Positions 34,602 through 45,342 of a DNA stretch of 64,000 nucleotides are shown here, one piece after another. This DNA is from Podospora comata. Taxonomy: Eukaryota > Ascomycota > Sordariomycetes > Sordariales > Podosporaceae. How positions within the stretch are numbered: the first letter of the stretch is position 1; the number at the start of each line of letters is the position of its first letter. The stretch lies in NCBI GenBank assembly GCA_017354895.1, contig CP071494.1:2728001-2792000 (forward strand). Reading direction: 5' to 3'. Under the pieces are notes generated by a model. It saw only the letters and a list, made by a program, of their open reading frames with translations. It had not been told where the DNA came from and made no database searches. The position numbers were made by a program, and so were the translations under genes.

Positions 34602-36187
34602 ATGGTGACAACCCAGTCGCAAACGCGCAAAGAGGTCGAGGCGACAGCGCAGCCTCGACCGCGCAAAAAGGCAGTGAAATGCAAGTTCGACGATAGCAGC
34701 CTCGCTGACAAACCATCCTCCATACCACTGAACACGCCCCCAGTCGAAATATTGCGACTTGTTTTTGAGTCCGGACCACTCTCCTTCGACGATTACAAAA
34801 TGGTCTCACTGGTTTGCAAGCTCTTTCATACAATTCTAAGGTCATACATTTTTCGCACGTTGGTCCTGGGCGTCGACGAAGAAGAACCCGGCCGCGAATG
34901 GATGGTTGATCTTGCAGGAAAGAACAAACAACTATCTCGAGGTATAACGTAAGTCTGCCATAAAACTCTGGAAAGTGCCTTCAGAACCTCACAGGCAAGT
35001 AGTCGAGCATTGTTGTATAGCACGTGGATCGATTATCGTATTTGGCGTGTCAAGTATCACCCTCCAAAACAGAAAGGGGAAAAAGATTGGAGGCCCCGTC
35101 TTGATGCTCCACCTGCTCTCGATCCTTGGCTGGCAATGCGTGTACTGAGCGACATGCCTGAACTTTCGACACTCAGGGTGGACGGTTATATGTCGAATCC
35201 CGCGTAGGCATACACCTTCGGCTCACGCCCCATTGTTCCTTTTCCTGGCTTGAGTCGCCACTTGCCAACGATGCCATCAGTCCAGACCTTGTCAGTCCCC
35301 CAAAACTCGGACACTGCTGAATTCAGCAGCTCGCTGCTGAGGCTCGTTATTCGATCTTGCCCGTAACCTCACCACGTTACGCATCGACTGCCAATCATAT
35401 TTGGAAGAAATGAAGTATGTACCCTTTTGGCCAGTTATGGGCTCGTTCTTGAAAGAGGCTTCGGCGTTGGATAGCTTCGAGGCTCTTGAATTGTTCCGGT
35501 TTGGATTCTTCCAATGTAGTAAGCTGCAGGTGAAGAGATGCAGGAGCGGCTGGAGCCCTAGCGACATCAGAAGGTAAGGCCTAACATATGGTCTTTCAAG
35601 TGTGGAACGACCAAACCAAGGTTTTTTCTCTTTTTCCAGCAAAGAACTCCTGGAATCGGGAAGACAGGTATGTGTTCAACTGTGAAAAGCGCGGCGACAC
35701 TAACACACAGGCCCTTATCAGCTATTCATTCCCTCTTTTCCGACATCTCAAAAACTATCGATTTATGGCAACCTGGATATGAAGTGGACATGGCATGGGC
35801 CAAGGGAGACACCCGACCATATGGTGTGGGTGGAACCTGAAGAGGGCCAAGTCCAACATATCGAGCAAAGAGCATGCACAGTCCAGGACTTCATTCCGGT
35901 GCTCAAGGAATTCAAGAATCTCAAGCAGCTGGTCATCACCGACGAGCAGATGGCAAGATCCGAAGTGATGGACCTGCCTGATGTTGAGAAAAGTATGTTT
36001 GAATTGCTGAAACATTTTCGCTGAACATCAGAAAGCTAACTCACTCGGGTTCTTGCAGGAGCGGCTAATGCTCATGAAAAAGTGACCCGGCTCTCCAAAC
36101 TGGTGTTGAATATGCCAGAGGTGACGATCCGGGAGGCCATCAACCAAAGCTGGTGCGGAGCTTCCATAACAAGTGGTTTGACACATT
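34602..36187 (+). pseudogene. F-box protein gene in decay
   Basis: The first exon (ATG at 34602) has a basic leader and an F-box: LNTPPVEILRLVFESGPLSF, then DDYKMVSLVCKLFHTILRSY. Later segments keep coding character and leucine-rich spacing: YSTWIDYRIWRVKYHPPKQK, MPELSTLRVDGYMSNPA, LARNLTTLRIDCQSYLEEMK, FKNLKQLVITDEQMARSEV and HEKVTRLSKLVLNMPEVTI. Typical introns separate some of them (donors GTAAGG near 35574, GTATGT near 35669 and GTATGT near 35995). The segments do not share one frame after any splicing I could build. There is a TAG after SNPA (about 35205), a frame change near 35340, and phase conflicts at the first and fourth joins. F-box proteins bring substrates to SCF ubiquitin ligases. 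This copy is probably recently disabled. An unusual splice pattern is the alternative. Confidence 0.55.
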
Positions 36188-36735
36188 GACTCTGGCGAGG
36201 GCGTGGCTGCAGGGCATGGAACTAGGGCCAAAATGGTGGTGGGCATAAAGGAATGGTCTTTGGCGGTTGTTGGGGGTGCCTTCGTAGAGACTTCGCAACG
36301 CAATGCAAAATGAATCCGAGGTTGTCACTCGGGATGGGACTCTTCGAAGGATTGTTGATGGGTATTTATACATAGTTGACAGGCATTTAGAGTAACTAGT
36401 AACTATGCCTTGAGTATTAGAACAAGATAGTGATGATTTAATCCTTGTGTTTCATCACAAGTCTCTCTCTGCTCACTTGATAGCTCCCCATCTCCAAAGT
36501 TTTCTACAGGATAAAGCCGACAAAGACTGAATAGAGACCATTTATGTATTTCACACCACAACACTGAGCCATAACTTCAATACCCTCTTGCTATCGCCTT
36601 TGCTCTGACAAAACCCCAAATAAATGCTTAGGGCCCGCGGCTGGGTATAGGTCACAGGTAAAAGATTGAATTGTCGGATGAGGAAGAAAAGAAAAGAAAA
36701 AATGAAATACACTGCCCACGACGTCCTCATATACC
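36188..36735. other. A/T-rich intergenic stretch
   Basis: No gene is recognised between the F-box pseudogene and the MITE. A purine-rich run (GAGGAAGAAAAGAAAAGAAA) lies near 36680. Confidence 0.5.
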
Positions 36736-37017
36736 CAGGTCGGTCAACAAGTCAGGTCAAGTAAAGTCGAAGACGGACTTGACTTGACTTGCCGACTTCC
36801 AGTAGTCTTTCCGGCCCCGATTTTTGGCAAAAATACAGGGGCCAACTTAATACATATACCACTATAAACCTAGCTATTATTAATATATATAAGTTAAAAA
36901 AGACTTCTTCGGGCTTTGGAAAACCGGTAGGTTAAGCCTACCCTGGATTTGATTTGACTTGTGCAAAAATCCGGCCAGCTTGACTTGCCTTGGCAGCTTG
37001 ACTTGTTGACCACCCTG
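36736..37017. mobile_element. hAT-like MITE (282 bp) with 8-bp target duplication
   Basis: The left end reads CAGGTCGGTCAACAAGTCA. The right end, reverse-complemented, reads CAGGGTGGTCAACAAGTCA, which is 17 of 19 identical. Both ends start CAGG, as hAT termini often do. The element is flanked by exact direct repeats CATATACC at 36728-36735 and 37018-37025. An 8-bp duplication is the hallmark of the hAT superfamily. Subterminal GACTTGACTTG motifs recur at both ends, and the centre is A/T-rich. There is no coding capacity, so it is a non-autonomous miniature element. The exact duplication and near-identical ends suggest a fairly young insertion. No transposase gene lies in the window. Confidence 0.82.
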
Positions 37018-37253
37018 CATATACCTCCCAAACCCTCCGGACTTCCGCTGCAAAGCGTGCGGAATATCCACCAAAACTGTCCGAACCTCGTCGTATCTCC
37101 TTCAACCTCCTGCCTCCCAAGTCAATCGCAAGCCACGTCAACCGCCAAACAACCCTAACCCAGATATCATCCCAAAACGATAAATTCCCACTATGATGCT
37201 TCTTGCAATGGTTCTCCAAGCCCGACTCCTTCTTCACCTGTTGGAGCAGGAGC

Positions 37254-38420
37254 CTAGGGTGTCGCGAGGGAAGCAAACCAAGGAATCTCTCCAGGGTGGA
37301 ACCGTTGCCAATCAATGACCCCCAACCGTGCGGGAGCTCTTCCCAGCCATGCCATACTATCAACCAAATCAGATCTCTTGTAAACCCTCGCTCTGCAATA
37401 GGGACACGTGTTCCTCATCCTCAACCAAGTGGTGAGACAGCCCTTGTGGAAGGAATCGTGAGAGCAGATTCTGATCTGTGCTCCCTCCTCGCCTTCCTCG
37501 ACATTCTCCATGCAGATAATGCAAGACATTCCTTCTTCCTCGGGGTTGATCTCTCTGGTGTCCAGGGCGTTGGTGATTGCTTCTGGAATGTCCGACGGCG
37601 GGATGTAATGTCTTCCGGCAAGGTACGCATCCATCTGCATCATGTTTTCCGGTATCTGCTCTTGAGGGATGTCGGTAGGGCTGGGGATCAACCCGTCGAG
37701 GTGATGGTCGACGTTTTGATAGAGGATGTAGTACAGCATGGCGTGTTGCCAAGTCATGAAATTTTTGTTTCCACCGAGGGCCGTGTAAATGGTTGGTTGG
37801 GTCAGCCCGTACCGATGGGTTGGATCCCTAGTGAATGGTGGAGTCGTTTGGGTATGGAGCGCTTCGATGCGGGGGGAGATGACCGGTGCATAGAACGGCG
37901 AGGTGAGAAATCTCTCTGCGCAATCCGGGGTACTTGAGCCGACGTGTTGATCGGCGAACTTTGTCATCAGCATGCCAAGAGTCGGTCCGACACATGATGG
38001 TCGGTTGATGACGAAGAGTCGAAGACCCATGAGAGGGCCGGCGGTGACAAGCATGTGAAAGATATCGCCGGCGCGTGTGCGCTTGATGCTGATGGCAACT
38101 TGTAGCATGGACCTTGTCTCTGGAGGGTACTGATCGAAGCCATCGTAATATTCCTGAATGTGGTTGGGGCCGTCGCTGTCGTCGTCGTTGTCCTCATTGT
38201 CATCGTCGTCGGCGTTGTTGTCATCATTGTCGTCATTGCCATCGTACGTATCACCAGATCGCATCCAGGCTCTATCCGAGTCATCTTGCGTCGACGCGTT
38301 TGATTGACGGTCGAGGGATGGCGGGGGTGCTGATAGTTCCTGTAGCAAGGCTGCTGCGCGGGCCAGTCGCTGTTGAAGGCGCTGAAAGGCCGGCCCATAT
38401 GGTTGTAGTGGAACCGACAT
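37254..38420 (-). CDS. RING-H2 finger E3 ubiquitin ligase, uncharacterised
   Basis: A single exon of 388 aa starts at ATG 38420 (MSVPLQPYGPAFQRL). Residues about 58-85 are an Asp/Asn-rich acidic run. The middle has an unfamiliar conserved-looking region (FMTWQHAMLYYILYQNVDHH). The RING is near residues 315-357: CIICMENVEEGEEGAQIRIC, then SHDSFHKGCLTTWLRMRNTC and PYC, giving the C3H2C3 order with the CxxC, CxHxxH-like and CPxC elements. Such fingers recruit an E2 and transfer ubiquitin. The substrate is unknown, and there is no membrane segment. The frame stays open further upstream but has no ATG there, so this start is chosen. Confidence 0.85.
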   Translation of the reverse strand: MSVPLQPYGPAFQRLQQRLARAAALLQELSAPPPSLDRQSNASTQDDSDRAWMRSGDTYDGNDDNDDNNADDDDNEDNDDDSDGPNHIQEYYDGFDQYPPETRSMLQVAISIKRTRAGDIFHMLVTAGPLMGLRLFVINRPSCVGPTLGMLMTKFADQHVGSSTPDCAERFLTSPFYAPVISPRIEALHTQTTPPFTRDPTHRYGLTQPTIYTALGGNKNFMTWQHAMLYYILYQNVDHHLDGLIPSPTDIPQEQIPENMMQMDAYLAGRHYIPPSDIPEAITNALDTREINPEEEGMSCIICMENVEEGEEGAQIRICSHDSFHKGCLTTWLRMRNTCPYCRARVYKRSDLVDSMAWLGRAPARLGVIDWQRFHPGEIPWFASLATP

Positions 38421-39122
38421 GGTCTTGGAATTTGGGCTTTGATAAGTAAGGTACCACACAAAGAAATGCGGTTGATGTTGTCCAATATTGTTTGTGTTGT
38501 GGTTGGGCTCGCTTGTAATGTGACTGGATAGATTCAATTGAAGACTCTTAGTGGGGAAAAAACGGAAGAGGTGAGAGAAGAATAATCCAAAGGTTGCGTC
38601 CGGTTTTATAAAGTATGCAGAAAAGTGAAAAGTGACAACCTTTCGATTAAAATTTTGATTTTGTGCTCAAAACCTTCCAGTACGAGGACACCGCAAGGTT
38701 TCCGCTAAAAGCTCTTACTGTTTGGTGGCGTACAGCAAATTTTTAATTTTTCAGAGTGTTTAACATTCAACAGGCGTTTTGCCTTGATCAAGCCACGAAT
38801 GCACCGAGGTTTAACTCAAGTCGGCGTTTGTTTTGTGGCAGAGCGACGACTTTTCCCAGTGGGCTGCCATTCATAGTGTGGATGACCAACCAAACGGCCG
38901 CAGACACTGTATTCTTCAAGGTTCTTTCAACCTTCAACCTTGTATGAGTGCAAACATCTAATCCTACCTTTAACGCAACAAAACTGCTCGATTTTGGCAC
39001 TTTAAGCATTCGACAATTTGTCCTTTACGATGTGCTTGCGGGAGACTGCCACATGACCCCGCACATCTGCAACTCTTTGTTTACCCCAATTCAGGGGCTC
39101 AGGGGCTTCATTGTTGGTGGGG
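38421..39122. other. Intergenic, nothing recognised
   Basis: This is the promoter side of the RING gene. Short frames only. Confidence 0.5.
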
Positions 39123-39470
39123 TCAAACATCCTTGGCAACTGGCAACCACGAGAAGGGCCTTTGAGATCTGTAAAAACAGGGGAAAAGGTGAGATTTGTG
39201 CTGAAAAGACGATAAGTACTTGATTATAACTAGATACGCCGATGTTGAATCGACCACGACACCATTTTCAGTATCTATGTACTGGTAGTAGACATTAGAA
39301 CAGGTAAACCAAAAATCGGAGTGTAAATGATAAAGAAATGCATGATGAGCAACACAAGAAGAACAAATTGGAATTGTTTGATCATCGATGACATGCTCAG
39401 TAATGTTGAGATTCTGAGCAGCGACCTGATGCATAAGAGCGAGCAGCAATGCCAGCACAAATGGACACAT
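39123..39470 (-). CDS. Possible small secreted protein, or 3' UTR of the upstream gene
   Basis: The 115-codon frame begins with an excellent signal peptide (MCPFVLALLLALMHQVAAQ) followed by NLNITEH and several Cys (ICSSC, FTC). Its ATG directly follows the TAG stop of the C2H2-like gene (TAGATG). Because the two frames abut and share a strand with no space for a promoter, it may simply be the 3' untranslated region. A dicistronic or separately initiated transcript is the alternative. Composition beyond residue 75 looks less protein-like. Confidence 0.3.
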   Translation of the reverse strand: MCPFVLALLLALMHQVAAQNLNITEHVIDDQTIPICSSCVAHHAFLYHLHSDFWFTCSNVYYQYIDTENGVVVDSTSAYLVIIKYLSSFQHKSHLFPCFYRSQRPFSWLPVAKDV

Positions 39471-41119
39471 CTAGACCTGGTTACCGTTTTCGGTCATGTC
39501 TTGGTCAATGCCACGAGCGTTGGATGTCCAGCCAAAGTCGGTGCCATATCCGGGGAAGTCCTGAAAACTATTCCACTGTTCAGGAACGGGGGGGTAGACA
39601 CTGTGAGCCGGCTGGGAAGTAAGTCGAGCTGAGCGTCTAACTGGGCTGGCACGGGAGCTCATGATGAAGGAACTACCACCATTTGTGGGTGGCTCGTCGG
39701 GAGGAGCATGGATGCATGCTGAGGTTGGAGGTAGTGAGCCATCCTCCTCGGCCGTTGTGAAGTTCTCGGAGCGCGCAGGAGTGTTGTCAGCAGCGGCTCT
39801 GGGTGCAAGTTTCGGATACCTGTCGTTGGCGAGGCCGGTGGCCTGTTGAGTCCCTTGCGCGCCTGTGTTGAGATGCCTGGCCTTTTGTTTCCCGTCCTTC
39901 TTCCGTTTCGGAGCTCCAGTCACATGGGTTACTGTGTTTCGATTTGTAAGGTATGCGGACTGAATGTTTCTTATGGCAGTGTCGGTCCCTAGGTTAGGGG
40001 GTCCGAAGTGGCCGGCAAGCTGATTCATCATATCTGTCACCTCGTTTGACTCGAACACCTGGCAAGGTTCGTAGTCTGAATGAAAGAGACATTAGCATGG
40101 ACAACAAAAAGCAGAACGTAGTACTACCTACCAGAACTGGGAATGTTGGTATCGTCGTTGAAAAGAAAGACCCACAGCCTCGGCCATTCGTTTATCTTCG
40201 TGCGACCTTTTCTGTCCTTGAGTTGGTCTACCACATACTGATTGATACCGTTCTCAAAGCCCTGGCGACGATGACTTGGTAGTTCAGATGGAGCCAGAAC
40301 GTGCTCCTTCTTGATATGTTCCCTGCACAATCCTGTCAGTGAAAACTTGCAACAAAAACAGAAAAGTGTAACGTACTTGACATCGGTGAGGTCGCGGAAG
40401 CTCTTTGTGCATTTGGGATACTCGTGGTAGTTGAATTTCCTTTTATCCCATTTACGATAAGGACAAGCCATCGGACGTTTTGATGGCGGCGTTTCTTTCC
40501 CGTCGCTGCGACGCCGATCGTCGCCGTCATCTTCTTCGTCCTCTTCTTGGTCATCATCGGCTGTAGAGTTACGCTTGCGTTTCATTCTCTTTGTGGCTCG
40601 TGTTGTGATGGCCGACTTGGTCATCGAGTTCGAGGGCTGATTATCGTGTTCTGCACGTGAGGAGTCTACGGTGCCACCCGCGTCGCCTAGCTGATCTGTC
40701 GTGAAGCATGCCTTCTCATGAACGGCCAAAGCAATTGAGAGCTCAATATCGGATCGATGGCCTGGCGGGTGTGAAGAGTCAGGGTTGAGAGTTAACGCGG
40801 AAATCTTCGATGACAGGCATGTCAGATAGTTTTGATTGGCGTCCACGGGCTTTGAATCGTGACTCTTGGTCTTTGCATATGATGGCGTTTCTGGGAGTCG
40901 ACGAGGAATCCTATCCTTCCAGTCCCCGGCCAAAGCGACTGAGAAATCAAGCCGCTTGATGTTGTCGTTAGTGCTAGTATCGGGGCATGAATGTCGGCAG
41001 TTTTGAGTAATGGAAGACGCGTCATGGCAGCTTGTAGGATTTTGAGAAGGTTCTGGTGATCTTCGATGTGAAGGTGTCTGGTCAACTGGTAGTGAGACCA
41101 TGTTAGGCCAGGATGGCAT
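39471..41119 (-). CDS. C2H2-like zinc-finger nuclear protein, fungal-specific
   Basis: Three exons (41119-40377, 40322-40132, 40075-39471) give 512 aa. The centre holds a pattern common in fungal proteins: ACPYRKWDKRKFNYHEYPKC, then TKSFRDLTDVKEHIKKEHVL, where the first splice joins DVK to EHIKKEH. The Cys pair and the His pair form one atypical zinc finger. Before it is a basic stretch (RATKRMKRKRNS) suited to nuclear import and an acidic run (EEDEEDDGDD). After the finger comes a conserved-looking segment (FENGINQYVVDQLKDRKGRT), then disorder. Target and role are unknown; a DNA-binding regulator is plausible. The start is the first in-frame ATG; a further 5' exon cannot be excluded. Confidence 0.7.
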
Positions 41120-42537
41120 TGCCGAAGAGCCAAAAACACGTTCGAGCGGGAATGACTGGCTTAATGTCGAAACTGTGGTAGATGGGCGCAAATCTCAGGG
41201 CGTAAATATCGGGGCTGATAAGTGGTTTTGGCGTACAAGCAATGGCTTGATGGAGGGCAGAGAATGATGTAGAAATAGGAAGAACAAAAAAGACGTCCGC
41301 TCTCTCGAGCTGTCACTACGGGGGATGACTGCCATCCTTCTTGGCCCCCGGCCTCAACACAATGTACGCCGGTTGAGGCTCTGTCCTTTGCCACCACTCC
41401 ACAGGCGCCGGTGTCTCTGAGACAATACATTAATAGGCATGGTTAAGGATGAGGCTGGTTTCTCGGTGGCTTCCGGGAACTTGATTGGTTTATTGAACAT
41501 GAAATGAGGTCTTGACGCATCGCGGAGGGCCGATGTAATCTCTTCGCTGTAAGGCGGCCGACAGAGCGGCTTGGCTTCCCGTCAAGGTGTGCACGCAGAT
41601 ACCAACATCCTCAAGCCCAGGTGTTAGATTCACCGACATTCTCAGCGTGAATGTCAGCTCTGTTGACCTTGGTGCAGCATGAGTCGTCATTGACTGGTGT
41701 GATCTGGAGCAGTGGATATCAAGGCCAGCGACGTGTCTGTTCCTGGGTAGTATGCTCTGCAGTTGCCACCGGCACCTGCAGGAATCCCAGTCAACTGCGC
41801 CTAGTTTAATAGCAGAAGCCGGACCAAGACCGCTAGCCACCCGATTTCCTACCGGCTTGGTATCGGAGTGCACCAGGAGCATGAAGTAGCATGCTGTGTC
41901 ACGACGAACCTAATGACAAGCGAGATGAATATGCATATCTGACAGCTCGCTGCAGAGAAAACAGTGCACAGAACACGGGTGCGAAGGCCATTCGCTCGAA
42001 TCTTCTGGCTGGTTGTTAGGAAGGCTGTGACAACGCTTATCCGGAGGAGGTTGGTTTGGCATCGGAAGAACCTGGAGTGGTGCGAGTTGCGGTAGTCCAA
42101 GCCTCATCCGCTAGCTCACTGACCCTACGCCCTACGCGTTAAGAAGCGTAGTTCTTTGAACATGTTGCAAAACGGGAGATGGCGTGCAGGAACCGCACGT
42201 GTAAATTATTGTTAATTTTTCTCGATCTGGCTTGGTGATGTTTCGCAGGCTGGTCATGCAGACCTCGATTCCCAAGTATCGACAAAATTGTTGAACTTTG
42301 GTCCGTGCATACTCCGTAGCTGCCAGCACCATCACGTGCCACCTGCAGGCTCCCAACTGCCAAAAATTTGTGCTCGGACCACATCAACGACCCACCGAGA
42401 GCAGCCCCACCTTGCCTAGCGCGCCTTCACCGCGGCCGCTTTTGCTCACCACAGCGACCGAGAGCCACCGCAAGCTGCAACCGCAAGACTTCCAACGGCG
42501 GCAGATCACCACATTCAAACATCACCGCGTCGCAAAC
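41120..42537. other. Divergent promoter region, no gene recognised
   Basis: The stretch is 1.4 kb between the zinc-finger gene (minus) and TAF6 (plus). A 130-codon minus frame at 41490-41882 starts at a TTG and has no motif. Confidence 0.5.
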
Positions 42538-43996
42538 ATGGCTACAAACGATTCCAATCCAAAATTGCTCTGGAATCCAGAAAATGTCAGAGATGTGGCC
42601 GATTCAATAGGAATTTCCCTTGGTGACGAACCGCTGCGAGTGCTGGCCCAGGATGTCGAATACCGGATCGGCCAGGTCATCATCGAGTCGCTTCGCTTCA
42701 TGAGGGCCTCCAATCGCACCACCCTGACTGTCCAAGATGTCTCCAATGCCATGCGCGTACTACAAGTCGAACCATTGTACGGTTATGAATCAACCCGACC
42801 CTTGCGCTATGGAGAGGCGAGCCTGGGACCCGGCCAGCCGCTGTTCTACATCGAAGACGAGGAGGTGGATTTCGAGAAGCTGATTAACGCGCCGCTACCG
42901 AAGGTCCCTCGGGATACAAGTTTCACCTGTTAGTATCGTATGCGACTTGTGTGATTCACAAGAAAACTGACATTTGTTTGCTTTAGCACACTGGCTTGCC
43001 CTCGAAGGCGTCCAACCCTCAATCCCCCAGAACCCAACCACCGCCGAAACATCCTCAAAGGACCTCCTACCAAAGGGCCCAGGCGCCAACCCAGCCCTGG
43101 CTGCCCTCGCCGGCAATGACAATGTCTCCTTCCGACCAGCCGTTAAGCACGTCATCAGCAAAGAGCTTATCCTCTACTTCGACAAGATCCAATCCGCCAT
43201 CCTCGACGATGACCCCGATGAAGAAAAGACCCGATTGCGCATGGCCGCCCTGGAGTCCGTCCGTTCCGACCCAGGCCTCCACCAGCTCCTCCCCTACTTT
43301 GTCAACTTCATTGCGAATCAAGTCACGCTCCGCCTCGATGATCTCTTTGTCCTGCGCCAAATGATGGAACTCACCGAAGCCATCATCCAAAACCCCAACT
43401 TCTTCCTCGACCCTTACGCCAGCTCCCTCGCCGCCCCGATCCTCACCTGCCTCATGTCCAACAAACTAGGCGGTATCGAAGACGGAACCGACACAGTCAA
43501 AGATCAGTACAGCCTCCGCGAGTTAGCCGCCAGTCTCCTTGGTGTTCTTGCAACCAAGTATAACAAGAGCAACCGCCAACTCCGCCCCAAGCTCACCAGG
43601 ACATGCCTCAAGTACTTTATGGAACCCAACCGTCCCCCGGCCGTGCTGTTCGGCGCCATAAGTGGGGTCGCTGCCGCCGGAGGGCCGGAAGCAGTCCGGA
43701 TCCTTATGCTCCCCAACGTCAAAAGCTTCGACCAGGCCGTCCTCCAACCCCTCCACGACAAGGGTGAGGCGCATAAACTCGAGTACGAGATGTTGGTAGG
43801 CGGTATCATGAAGGCGATCAAGGGTGCTGTCGGGGGTAACGTCAAGCCTAATGCCAATGGCGTCAACGGCGTGGATCTCGAGCGGGAAGCGCAGCAGATT
43901 GTCGATTTCCTGGGGGAGACCATCGGGAGAAGGGTGCTCGCGCTGGCAGACCACACGCTCAACAAGGCGATCTTGGAGGTACGGCACTTGGAGTAG
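42538..43996 (+). CDS. TAF6: Transcription initiation factor TFIID subunit 6
   Basis: Two exons (42538-42928 and 42987-43996) encode 466 aa. The N-terminal histone-fold, H4-like, is at about residues 10-75 ([20 protein letters not shown] and [20 protein letters not shown]). The TAF6 middle link follows ([20 protein letters not shown], then [14 protein letters not shown]). The C-terminal HEAT-type domain is at about 165-400 ([47 protein letters not shown]). TAF6 pairs with TAF9 in TFIID and SAGA to build the promoter-recognition core. The start has an adenine at -3. It is convergent with SDH3, with short 3' flanks. Confidence 0.96.
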
Positions 43997-44563
43997 GAGG
44001 GGTTGTTTGGTTGGCTTTGACCATCATGATCATCATAATCATCATCACATTCGGGAAGGGGTTCTTCTCTGGCTTGGACAGCGCGGCGTTTGGTGTTTAT
44101 GGAGGTTTCGGCAAAAAGGAGAAAGGTTGCTAAACCGTTGATATTTGATTCTGCGGGTGTGTTTTTGGGGTGGTCAAAAAAAGCCGATTCACAACGAAAC
44201 TTTATATCCATGAAGAATGGGCCAACATTGAATCATCTTCAAGCCCTGGTTTCTTTAAAAATAGCGATCAATGCAAGTATAAATAATCTTTGCATAATAA
44301 ACAAACAGCGACAAAAAAATGCTCTGTTGTGGCTATACAAATGGTGTCCTGGCTTCGGCCGTCTATAACCTTCCCCCTTCTCCTTGCCAGTGTTACACAT
44401 TCTGCAACTTGACTCCCCCGCTCTGCCCTCTCCTACTCACACACTCACCCCCTATCCTGCCCTTGGTATTTTCCTGGTCTTTTCCCCCACCTCACTGCCC
44501 CCCCAGTTTTCATGATTTGACCTCCCTTCCAAATAGAGTTTTTGCCCGCTATTCACACATATT
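43997..44563. other. Convergent 3' regions of TAF6 and SDH3
   Basis: This includes an imperfect ATC trinucleotide run at about 44022-44047. No other feature is recognised. Confidence 0.5.
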
Positions 44564-45342
44564 TTAAAGGAAGAAAGCCAAGTACAGCCCGCTGACCAAC
44601 GAAGCGCCCCAGATGTACCACCCCCCCTTGACAATCTGCTGCCTCTTCATGAACATGCCCAGGTCGAGGGCGAGGTGGCGGACGCCGTTGAAGGCGTGGA
44701 AGGCAAAAGGCCAGGCGACGAGGAACTTGACGCCGGACTTGACGGCAAAGGGGAGGGCACCGAACGCGGAGACGAGGGAGGCGGACTCGAGGTGCCAGCC
44801 GAGGAGGGGGGCGGCGAGGTAGGCGGCGCCGAAGACGTAGAGGCCGCCCGAGAGGCCGGAGCCGGTGAAGCGCTGCCAGATGGAGCCGCCGAAGTAGGTC
44901 TGCTGCTTGTCGTAGATTTCGAGGTGGGGGGAGACGGGGCGGTTGAGGCGTTGGGCGTCTAGGATGGAGCGGCCTTCGGTGGCGGAGATTTTCTGGGTGG
45001 TGGCTTGTCTGGATTCCGGGGGGGTTAGGTTGGTTGGTTCGTATCATCGTGGGTTGGAGGGGGAGGGGAAGTACCTCGTTTGCATTTGGGACATGGCAGC
45101 CTTGGCAAAGGTGGATGTGAAGACGGCATTGGGGTTGGCGGCGACTGTGAAGGTTGCGGAGAGATGATGTTAGCGATCGGTTTGGTGGTGACGACGTCCT
45201 TTCATGTCCATGCGATATCTTCTCCTCCCAAGTTCCCGGTTGTCCGTGTATATCGATCCAAAAAAGAAAACGCTTTGTCCAGCAGGATAGTGGGCTGCGT
45301 ACCTCTGCGGAGAGCCGTCGTGCCTGTCCGTTGGGCAATCAT
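44564..45342 (-). CDS. SDH3: Succinate dehydrogenase cytochrome b560 subunit
   Basis: Three exons (45342-45303, 45144-45075, 45008-44564) encode 184 aa. Exon 1 codes a short basic mitochondrial leader (MIAQRTGTTALRR). The family marks are LNRPVSPHLEIYDKQQTYFG, then SIWQRFTGSGLSGGLYVFGA in the first membrane helix, and FAFHAFNGVRHLALDLG with the heme-ligand His. Three membrane helices are visible, as expected. The protein anchors the succinate dehydrogenase catalytic subunits in the inner mitochondrial membrane and helps form the quinone site of complex II. The usual His in the S-x-x-R quinone-site region is Gln here. Intron 1 is long for this window (158 nt). Confidence 0.93.

Noticed and set aside
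37254-38537. Longer N-terminus for the RING protein from 38537
   Set aside because: The upstream codon is TTG, not ATG. The first ATG at 38420 gives a sensible start.
44675-44962. Gly/Glu-rich plus frame opposite SDH3
   Set aside because: It is an antisense shadow of strongly codon-biased SDH3 exon 3.
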